From: Homalodisca vitripennis
Taxonomy: Eukaryota > Arthropoda > Insecta > Hemiptera > Cicadellidae
Length of the DNA: 64,000 bases
NCBI RefSeq assembly: GCF_021130785.1
Contig: NC_060208.1
Span: forward strand, 171,424,501 to 171,488,500
Direction of reading: 5' to 3'
The position numbers and the translations under genes are program-made. This document shows, piece by piece, positions 24,001 through 36,000 of the stretch. The notes under the pieces were generated by a model that saw nothing but the letters and a program-made list of their open reading frames with translations, was not told where the DNA came from and did no database searches. Numbering within the stretch: position 1 is the first letter of the stretch; each line of letters opens with the position of its first letter.

Positions 24001-27000
24001 TAAGTAAAATAATTTAACTCTGGAAACTCAAGTTTGAAATAACTTAAGTCTCAAACATATATTTTTATTGATTTATTTACCACTTGTATTCCAAAATTAT
24101 TTTGAAAGCCTTTCATTAATGTTTTTTTTCTTATTTATTTTATTTAAATATTATTATGTGTAATCAAACTTTTTGGAATCTGTACATTCTCATAAAAGTT
24201 GCCTAAAATAAAATTCTACAGAAAATAAGATACATGTATTAATTATACTTCCTTTTTAGCAATAAATTTTTTCATTTTTTGTAGATACTCAAATTCTTTG
24301 TTTTGTTCTGTTAGTTCGGAACACAATGTTCCACCTTCGTTAGTTTGGGTGTGACGTGTTTCTGCTCTTGACTCCTTTGCAGTGACATCGCTTGGTTCAT
24401 TCTCTCCAATCTGAACTCCATGCCATTTGCCTACCGTGTAGTATTTATACCTTTCAGTGGCAGTCCATTGTGTACTTAGTACTTTATTAATATACCTGTA
24501 GTACTTTAATGCACCTGTTTAGAACTTACCTAATCTTTCTGGAGTGCTGGTAATCAGTCTTGGATTCACAGGTGTCTTCTTATCCTCGTCAATGTTGTTC
24601 AGAATTGAGTCAATCACAGAGTTCACTTCTTGCGGGCCTGACTGTTCATATCCTCCCTCAGTCTGTTGTTCCAATGAAGAACATCCCTCTGACGTTCTTG
24701 ACACTATTTCTTCACAACTCTCGAAGCACTCACTCGTCTCGCTCTCCTTTGTGCTTACCTCCACACAGGAAACATAAGGGTAGAGCGAATCGGAGGATGA
24801 GAGCTTAGTTGAAGGTTTCTCTTCGGCAGAGGTGTCGTCTTCGGTCATGACTTCACGACTGCTGCCCGTCTCTCGCCCTGGAGTAGAGTAAACCTCAACA
24901 TCGGAGGCAATGTCAGAAAACAGACTGCTGCCTCGAATTCGAGATGAGGTCCTGTCTAAATTGTCCAGAACAAAACCAATACTGGGCGGAGATTCCAGCT
25001 TTTCTTTGCAACTAGATAATGTTGAACAATCAGTGTTCTTTGAATGATCAAAAACAAAACCAATACTGTTTCTTGAATTAATTTTTTGACATGACTGATA
25101 ACTTGATGTTGATTGTTCGGTAACTACAGATGCCTCTGGTTTAACCAAAATACAAGGCTTCTTGCGTTGAGTAATATTCCTCAAAACATCATTATGACCA
25201 CCCATGGGTTTCAAAGATTGTCTAAAAATGTTCGTCTTCTCGAGTCTGTCAACTAGTTCAGAAACAGCAAAAGATGCCACATCACTTTTACCTAAATCAT
25301 CCCAAGATATTATTCCACTGCTAGAGTTCTCCTTGTTTTCTTTGGGTGGGCAATACTCAAAAACTGCAGAATTTCTCCTATGTCTCACAATTACTTCTTT
25401 TAATCTACTGTTCAAATGCTCGTGGCTATTGCCATTCACTGAGGTATTGTCTTTAATTTTCTCTCTATCTTTCCTTTCCAGGCTTGTGAATTTCTTTTTT
25501 CTACTTTCATGCACATTAGATTTCTCACTCTGATTTATTTCATCTGAAATATTTCTAATTTCAGAAAAGCCGCTCAACACCTCCTGAAAAATATATAACC
25601 AGGGACTGAAAAGAACTCAACAACATATTAACAATTCAATACAAATACTATAAATTCATATAAAATGGAAACACACATATTGAGCATTGATTTACTAACT
25701 GATTCTGAAAGAAGAACCAAAATTAGTCTTTTCTTAGTGTTAAACTTAATCAATACTATGTCTCTTGTTGTTTTCTATTCATAAATATTAAAAAGTAAAT
25801 AATGCAATGGTCAAATAAAAAAAACTACTAAGAAAAAATCAAATTATGTTTTTCAGTTAAAACAGTCACTTCAGAGTTTATTTTGTAAAATGTGTTTTCA
25901 CATAAATTTTATTAATACATATGTGTGTGTTTGTGTGTGTCTGTGTAGTGCATGTATCAGCTATAAACCAACTTATATATAAACTTACTGAATACCTGTG
26001 GTTTGCTACGAAATCAAAATACAAACTTGATTCACTTGTGAAGGAAACAGGATTTTTTCGGACATTTGCTCAGTGACACAAAAAATCAGTAACACTGTGT
26101 TTTGAAATCTGCAATCTATGTTAGATTAGTTATTTACCTGAAGAAGAGATCAGATTGCAGATCTCGAAAAATAGTGTTACTGTTTTTTTGTGTTACTAAA
26201 CAATGTCAAATGTCCGGAAAAATCCTGTTTCCTTCCCAATCCTTCCACTGTCAAAACAAACTTGAAACAAAGAATTGATTCACTTATTTTTTTATGAGCC
26301 AACTATTACTGTGTATGGATATAGTGAATTGGTCAATCATTAATAATACTAAGTTGTCATACACCCAAATATAATTTATTTTTTATTTTTACCTAAAGTC
26401 AACTATTAGTAAACTAAGCAAAATGTTATAAACATTTGCAAAAAAAATACACACAACTTACAGTTTTGGTTGAATTTTATTATTAACAGTCTATTACACA
26501 GCACACAGAATGGTACAAATGGCTTCTCCCTTAATTTTATATCAATCCATTGGTCTACACAGATGAGACCAATAAAAATAGGGTGAAACTTTATTAAAGT
26601 ATAAGCCTTGGTTTGTTTCAGTTTGTTACTTCACTAACAGTAAGACAAAAAAATCATAAACATTGAATTTTGCGTGTCAACAAAGAAAATATTTTATATA
26701 TATATACATACACTAGCAGTTACCTGTGGCTTCGCACACAATTTCCTGTTGAAAAAAACCAGACAATATATTCAAGTATTCTTTTTTTATGACATAATAA
26801 ACAGTCCTGAGATAATCGATAGTCACCAAAAACTATTCCAATCTCCTGATCAAGTTTAGATTTAAGTTTAAAGAACAGTGTTTTGGGATCCTAAAGTCAT
26901 AAAGTGAAACAGTTTTTATAAGATTCGTATTTCCCTCCAACATCTCATAATAATTTATTGAAGTTCTCCGACGATTTCAATAACAATAACAGTTTGCCTC

Positions 27001-30000
27001 TTTGTCTCAATGATGAAAGTATATCGTACAACTAAAAAGTTACTGTGGTCAATAGGAGTCTGTTCCAATTGTTTAAATTCACTCCCGGTCTAATGTATTT
27101 ACGGTTCCACAATTGAATTATGCTGTTGCGCTGACTAAAAAAACAGTCTCATATGTTGGTTTTGGAATCCAACTTAGATTAATGATATTTTCACTGATTA
27201 CTAAATATGTATAAGGGTATATGCTTCTAGTATAAGGGCAAGAGTGTGTTATCCCAATTTGCTTTTCTTCAACTACAGTAAAAATTCCATTCATAATGTC
27301 AAAGGAGCTAACCAGATTCGATTATTTTATATGCAAACATTCACAGCTTTGTACCTGTACAATAAGGTAGTTTTTATAACAGCGTACAAATAGCATTTCC
27401 ATGGCATTAAATGGTTTTTTGATCATTGGTACAATCAAAATTTAAAATTAGATAATAACTTATATATATATATATATATTCATTACTTTTCCAATCTTGA
27501 TTAACGCACAAAATTGTGTGAAAATAGTTTTTATTCTCAAATACCAGATAGGTTTTGTATTAATTAAATGTTATTTAGTCATTTTTTAACTTTGCAAAAA
27601 AAAATGTTATTGGTACTAAAATAATATTGGATATACATTTGTAACTAGTTTAGTTGTGAAGAAGATGAAAACCAAAATTAGTTAAAAAAACTTCTAACAC
27701 TACAATAATTGCAATCACTAACACTATCTGCCTTAGCTTCTACGAATTTCTCTAGCACATCCAGCAATTTTTTAGAAACAAGCCAACCTCACGACGCACC
27801 TGTCTAAGTAACAAAAAAAACAGAGAAGCTCATAGTTTTTCATCAAAACATAGACAGAGTAAGCAATAAAATCGAAAGACTGGAAACACCAACTACATAC
27901 TAAACTTGCTGACATAGTGGTCCTAACTGAGCACGGACTAAAAACAGCATGTCAATCAATCATGTGAGACTCAGTAATTATGACTTTGTGTGTGCATATG
28001 GCAGAACAGAGCATATCAAGGGAGGAGTCGCTATATATAGACACAAGAAGTTAGCCAACAAAACCACCACTCTCAACCTGGAAAAATACAGTATAGAAAT
28101 GGTATGTGAGGTAACTGGAAACTAAAATAAAAATTAGTAATAAAAAGGACATACATATATTAAGCTATTACAGTACCACCGAATGCAAATCTTGAGACTG
28201 CACTCCAAGTGATAGACGACTCCTTAACTGAAGTCAAAAGACACAACTCTTACATCATAATCACTGGAGACATCAACATAGATAACCTTACCAGAAACCG
28301 AGAACAAGGTGCACTAGATGAACTGCTGGCTTCACATGACCTAAAGAGACTTGCCCTGCCACCAACGAGAGTCACAGCCACCTCTAACTCCTCTATTGAC
28401 TTTATATGCACTGACCTCCCACCCAGTAAACTAAATGTCGAAATCTGTAACACTGGCTTATCAGATCATACTGGCCAATATTGCACAGCTGACTTTTCTA
28501 AAATATTTGAAAATATAACATTCTCAACATACAGAAACACATGCGTGAGGAACCTAAATTACCTAAAATCTATCCTAGCCACAGAAACCTGGGAGACTGT
28601 GACGCAATCCGAACAACATTGATGACGCTTACGATAACTTCCTTAATACCTTTTACAAGGGCATTAGATCTTGCCTGCCCACTCAAGACCAAGAAAACAA
28701 AGCCACTCTAGAAAGAACACAGTCTATGATGAAGAAACCTTAAGATTACGAAAGGAATTTATCAATGCGCAGGATAAGTTTAATGTCACAGGAAGAACTG
28801 AAGATAAATCTGAGGCAAACCAGAAGAAGAAGGCCTATGATCTGAAACTCAGGCGACTTAGGAAGGAAGCTAATGCAGACCACATATATCACGCTAAAAA
28901 CAAAACAAAAGCAGTCTGGGAACTCATAAATAGAGAAAGAGCTGCTAAGAACCAATCAACGTCAGACTTGAATCATTTAACAATCACGGAATAAAAGAAA
29001 CGGACCCAAAGAAAATCGCTGACCACCTTAACACCTTCTTTATAAATATAGCAGAAAACACGCTAAAGCAACACCAAATATCGTATGACAACTTACTGTA
29101 TAGTCCATGCTACAATATAGATACCACAATGACAAAAATGACCCCAACCACAGCCAAAGAAATTAAACAAACAATCCGTTCATTGAAAAGTAAAACCTCC
29201 TCGGGTTTGGACGAGATTTCATCAAAAAATCATAAAATTTTGCGAAGCTGAACTTCTGAAACCAATCCTTCACATCACTAACATATCCTTTATACAGAGC
29301 ATATTTCCAAAAAACTTAAAAACAGGCCAAAGTATACCCTAAATATAAACAAGGAAACAAAGATGAAGCAACAAACTACCGTCCCATTTCACTACTACCA
29401 ACTGTATCAAAAAATAATAGAGAAGATCACTCTTTCTAGACTACTCACTCACCTACAAGACAATAACCTCCTATCCAATAATCAACATGGCTTCAGAAAA
29501 GAAAGATCTACATCAACTGCAATAATAGACCTTGTTGAATATATTACAGACAACCTGGAAGAGGGCAACACCATCACTAGTATCTTTTTAGACTTGAGCA
29601 AAGCTTTCAACTGTCTTGGCCATAAGCTCATCCTAGCCAAACTACAAACTCTTGGCGTCCAACAGTCAGCCTTAAAATGGTTTGAGAGTTATTTGAACGA
29701 AAGATACCAAGTTGTAGAGGTTAAACAGAGAAGAAATGGAAGAGACCTGTACTGTTAAATCTGAAAAAACTACCTATGACTCGAGGGGTTCCCCAAGGCT
29801 CCGTCTTAGGACCAGTGTTATATATTTTATTCACCAATGACCTGCCAATATTCTTGGAAAACTACACAAATTCCATCATGTACGCAGACGATACCGTACT
29901 TACTCTCAGCCCAGAAGGATGTTGAGCAGCTAGAAATAAACTCCTACATCTCATTCAATATGGCCCAACAATATTGCAAATACAATGATCTGGGTCTTAA

Positions 30001-33000
30001 ACAGCTTGAAAAACTAAACAACTCACTCTAGGAACTAATAAAAACTATGTGTCCGAAATCCCTGGTATTCAAGAAAACAGAGGACATGAATTATTTAGGA
30101 ATAACACTAAATAATACATTGACATGGACAAATCACATTGACAACTTATGCCTGAAGCTAAATTCATCACTCTATGCTTTGCGAAGGACCCATGCAACAA
30201 GCACTCTTGAATCTACCAAAATAGCGTACTATGTCTTATTTGAAAGTCATCTCAGGTATGGGATAGCAGCATGGGGGGGCACAACTCAATTTAACCTACT
30301 AAAATCCTCAAAATTCAGAAGAAAGCAATCCGTTAATGGGAAGCTAGGACGTAGAGAAAGCTGCAGAGCTACTTTTAAAGAATTGAATATACTGACAGTG
30401 ACTTCTCTATATATTCTGGAAACGATATTGTACTGCTTATTAAAAGACTTTCCTCGAAATAGTAATCTTCATGAACATAACACAAGACATGGTCAAGACT
30501 TTCCACTACCTCTTCACAGAACAGCTGTATTTGAGAAAAAACCAACCTATGCCGGGAAAAAACTTTTTAATGCTCTGCCAGAAGAAATTAAGAAAATAGG
30601 AAACAATCACATTAACAATGAAGACTGCAATAAAGAACTGGCTCTTGCAAAGAACCATCTACACAGTGGAGGAATTTTACTTATGGAGACTGACAACTTG
30701 ACAGAGACAAACATGAACTTTTATATTTTATAACTATGTAAACTTTTTGTTAAATGACGCTACTTGTAATCTTAAAAATATCAATAAAGAAATTTCTGAT
30801 TTCTGATCAAATGCTGTAATTTTTTAATTGTTAGTGCAGGGGCTGTGCAGGCTTCAGACCACAGCTAGACCAATGGGTTAAACAGTAGTAATATAATATA
30901 TTTTAACTTAGATTACAGTTAAATCTAAATTTTGTTAGAGACCAACATAATGATCTAATTATAATGCAATTTGAAATGTAAGCATAATTTACACAATTAC
31001 AAGGAAAATATTTCTTTTCTTAACATTTTCAATTTGTTTAAATCTAATGAATCATAATTTTCGTAATAATCGTATGAATCTGAATAAAAAACAGAGATTT
31101 TCAAGACAAGCAGACCTTCCATTATGGTTGATAGTGTAGGAATAAGGAAATATCAAATTGCCTGGTATGTAAAGGGGGCAAGTATATGTCATATTTCAGC
31201 ACCACTTATTTTACATGTCCTATGTTTCTTTATGGAGACTTATAACGAACATTAATTATAAATATAAAAAGTTCAACTGATAAATCACAGTTTGAACTGA
31301 CCTCAATGGGATTAACCTGGGATTGTCGAGAGAAAGATGGTGTCTGAGTACAGGCAGATTTTCTTGTACCAGAGGGTGAAGCCTCGTATACGATTTGTAA
31401 GTCATTTTTGTAGAGGACTACACGCTCTGAAAAATATTAACTTCAGGTAATAATATAAATTACACTCTACAAGATTATTTATAATTTTAACAGGTTTATT
31501 TGTGTCGGTCTACAATGTAATTTACACAATAAATAAATATAGCTCAACAAAGCTCAGCTTTAACAGCATAAATTCTCACTTTGCCAAGGATCAAAACCAC
31601 CAAAACTTACCAAAAATCAAAAGGACACAAAGTACTCACTGAGATTTAATTGGTATGGAGCCTTAGAGTGGCCCGGTGGCCTGCGCTTGGGGTCACAGTG
31701 CCGAGTGAGAATTTTATAGCATTCATGTTGTCCCTCACTCTGGGCATAGTGAAAGGCATTCTTGTTGAAGCAGTCTACCAGCCAAGGATCGCCACCGCTT
31801 GCCAGCAGGACTTGTAGCACTTCTGGACAACCCCACATAGCAGCCAGGTGTACAGGCGTCAGACCATCCTCCGACCTGTCCCACAACACGACATTACTAC
31901 TACGAACGGTAAATAAGATATTACAAGGAGGAGTCAAATTAAAACTACAAAAGCTCTGTGCTTCCATATATTTCCAATACAAGCCTATGTCTGTAAAATA
32001 CAATAATCCATGTAAGAATAAATCCAATATTTTCCACACAATCGTATGCTTTACATCCTTGTTAGATCCTTCAGATACCATCTCATATTCAACTAAAATG
32101 TATTGCTCATAAAGGATGCTAAGTCCAGTGAGTGTAAGAAAGTGGTAAAGTAAAAAATTAACTGCACTGTTAAATAAAATAAATCTATTAAACAAAATAA
32201 TGCGTTGTTCTTGGCATTGCATGGAATTGATTTATACATTCAAGAAAACTGATAATTTTTTTTATAAACAGGAAACAATAAGCATCAGCCATCAAAAGGT
32301 TGGAACTAACATAGGCAATTCAGTAAAAAAATACGAAACATGTACTCAGAAAAATAATTCCAAGCAGCGATTATGAGTGTAAAAAGTGTAGCAGAGGAGG
32401 TGTAACAGGGAGTTTAATTAAGCTATGAATTGACCTAACCATGAACTTGTCTCTGACATTAAATTCATGTTTTTGAACCATGAGAGTTTGACATAAAATA
32501 ATTTGAAACATTAATTACAAAGAATTACCTGTATACAAATATTCAAAACCTAGATCAGGATTTTTATCATGGTTTAAATACTGTTCAAATGTAGAGATAG
32601 TGGAGAAGTAACTGCAATACCTAAATGAAAAAATACAAATTTACAGCATAAAATATCTTTCCACAGAGTAGTTAATTAAGTGAAAGAATATTATTAATGT
32701 GTCTATTGTAATAACTAGCATACGTAATTTTAAAAGTAAACATACATACTTTACATCACTAGAAGATTTCAATATGTCACCAACATCATGTAAACTATAT
32801 TACTGGAACTGACTATTTTATCAGATAGATCGACTCAAAATGAAATTAACTGCCCTAAATCACCACAATACTACTCTCTTGACCCAACTGATTTAATACA
32901 ATTCAAATATATGCAACTGAATATAATTTCAATTTATTCAACTTCACCTATATCAACTCAAAATGAAAAGACATTAGGGCTTCTCTCCTCATGTTAAATG

Positions 33001-36000
33001 ACTTCAAATTAACAAAACTTAACCCAAATCAAGATTTAACTGAATATTCATAAATTTGGTCTCTTCTAATTTTGAGACAATAATACACGCATGATAAAAA
33101 TATAGAAAACTTAACTGTTTTATAACATTAATAATTACAGTACTATACAACAAATTTTCACTACTTAATAATATACTATCCAATAGAACAAAGTGATCTA
33201 CAAAATAGCAGACATTATATGAAGGTACCAGAATTTTATATTATCTGTCACATACGATTGGAATTGAGACGGTTATAAGTAAATTAAAAACAAAATTGAA
33301 GACACTTTAATTTTATTCATTTGATGTATACTTCTAATGAACACAAATTTATTTACCAATCAACATACAAATGTACTTGTATATGTTCCAAACATATAAA
33401 AGAGTGTTACAAGCTATAGTTTAAACTAAGAAAAAGTCAAATGTATTAAACTTTGATGATTATTAGTTAATTCACTTATTATCAAGCCAGGAAAGCGAAA
33501 CATCATACTAAGACATCAGTAGTTGAATATTTAATATTTTTAACTTAATTTAATGTGATGAAATTTAATGCAATTGATAGCTTTTCAAACACGAGCAATA
33601 AAGATTCAATGTCCATTCAATATTTCTCTTGTATTACCATTCTGCATATTTTACTGTATCTTTTTCTGTTATATATATATTTGTTGGTGCAAAATAAAGA
33701 AAAAATATAATGGAAATCTACCTAACATTAGGGTCAGCTCCATGCTGCAGACAGATATCAGTTGCTTGCACTGCAAAGTTGGTACTCTCGTTCGCTACCA
33801 CCAGGTGGAATGGTGTAATTCCGTACTCTGGCAACAACACGTTCGGATTAGCCCCCTTCTCTGAAAGAAGCGTGTGGATTTGTCTGAAAAAAGTATAAAT
33901 AATTAAAATAACATGACAGATTCAGATATAAAAAGTTAAATATCCGAGAAGATAAAAAGGTTAACAGGATTAGGAAAGATGACATCATATTGATATTAAC
34001 CCCAATTTGTTTTAACATGTTTCTCTCTTTTGTTACAAATCTATTACAACATGTATACTGATATTAAGTTTATAAGCTGAAAATACACTTTTGTCCTGAA
34101 TATAGAAATTAAACAATTTAAAATTATTAATATTCAAGTTAGGTTCTAATTCCAAATAATTCCAAGCATAACTACATACATTAACAGTTTCTTAAAAAAC
34201 AGTTCCAGATAAATTGTAATGTAATCTGGTAGCAAAAATTATAAAACTAAGCAAATATTCAAACCATAATAAAAAAAATACAGTGATAGAATTTACAGTA
34301 AGAGTACAAATGACATTCATAACACAAGTTTATTTCAAGTAAAAATACATTAAGTATGTGAGTGTATAAGTGTAAAAGTGTCACACACTCATGTGTTAAT
34401 TAATAGTAAAATGAGTTCAACTAGATTCCCTTAAACCATTCCATTACATCTGCCTGGATACTTATCAATGTAATGTAATTGAATCCACTAAAACTTCAAA
34501 TTACATAAATAAATAAATCACTGTCAAGTTTTTAGATTTTCCATCACGATTTCGCCTTATTCCATATGTTGCTGAAAAAATTATATGACTCAAAATAAAT
34601 TCTCAGGGGAAGTTATGTAACATTCAAAAAGCAAATTACAATTTTGTACCCAGCAGAATTTATTGCAATCACTATCTCCTCTGCAGGGGTGTAGATTAAC
34701 ATTGTCTACTAATTGACCAATCAGCACCTCAGTGTATCACATAGGTTAACTAACCTCACATCACTTGATTGCATGAATTGTTCTAGAATATTCTCAATAC
34801 TTTTGATGTACCCAAAATCTAGCTAAGCAGCCACACACTTAGGAAAACTGCAAAACCGGTCTTAATCTGACAACAATAATCCTTACAATCACTTAACATT
34901 AAATGACGAAGTTACCTCCTATTTTATATACATCTCATTCTTATTCAAACTTAAGCTTTGGGCTGTTGTAGCAAGATGGGAACAGGTCCTCTGTCAAAAA
35001 CAGACTGACATACTCGATTTGGTTCACTTGCGACAAAGGTTTACTGTCAAGCAATTATTTATGTCCTTTCGATCAATTATTCAAATAAAAAATTAATGTA
35101 AATGTCTTGATGTATAGTATCAATTAGATAGATACAATAAATGCATGGACAATGACAATAAAACAGTATGGCACAAAAGTGTACCGCTACAGGATCTCTC
35201 AAAATAATTCTAAAGGATTAATGACTAATCAATTAATTTTTCTGTTTTGAGCTTTTATATGAACACACCTTGATGATAAAGGGCTTTATAATAATGTAGA
35301 CAAAGTGGTCCAAGATTGGACAAATATCAATTGAGTGTTATTTAATTTTATGTAGCCACAACTCATCTTTCACATTTCACAACTTTCACCCTAAGGGATC
35401 TTCTGCCCATCAACGAAAAGGTGCCTCTAATGAAGTTTTACATATAAACTTCAGAAATTGGTTTAAATATTCTCCCTTAACAATTTAACTCCTTCAGAAC
35501 AATTGTATGGTCTTTGTTGAAATATCTCTCTCTCTCTCTCTCTCTACAACTTTCACAGCACAATAAAGACACTTCAAACCATTATTATGAACACCTGAAT
35601 GGAGAGAATCTTAACATTTTCAGCTCGAATTTTCAAGCTGGGGATATTTGTTTTCTAATGAACAGTTAGCTCAACAATAACTGACAAATAAGGGATCAGA
35701 GAGTTCATAATGCCACAAGGTTAGGTTGGAGTGAAGTAATGGCAAAGACAGACAGAAATTCATAGAATCCATTTCTTACATCAAAGCAGGTGATCCAATC
35801 CACTGCAGTCTCAATAATGGATGGAATAAATAAGTTGTTATTGTTTTTACTCTCTGTCCAGGTCTAACAAACACTATAAACCATTCCATCTGCAGATTCT
35901 GGTTTTTATATTTCGGGTACAGTACAATAAGCAGACACGGTTTTTATATCGATATTGACAAACTATATTACTATTGATATAATGAACCGAAACTGATTTT

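Larger units (their letters stand above)
25587..31301 (-). other. intron 4 of the Ankle1-like gene
   Basis: This 5.7-kb intron carries a small foldback element (26040-26235), a short insect repeat motif (26711-26740), and a 3-kb non-LTR retrotransposon in antisense (27790-30807). The rest is AT-rich with no clear content; a short (TA)n tract is at about 27463-27479. Confidence 0.6.

Noticed and set aside
32529..32620. Including the 92-nt segment as a normal Ankle1-like exon
   Set aside because: It shifts exon 3 out of the ankyrin frame and gives an early stop, while direct joining of exons 2 and 3 rebuilds a perfect ankyrin repeat.
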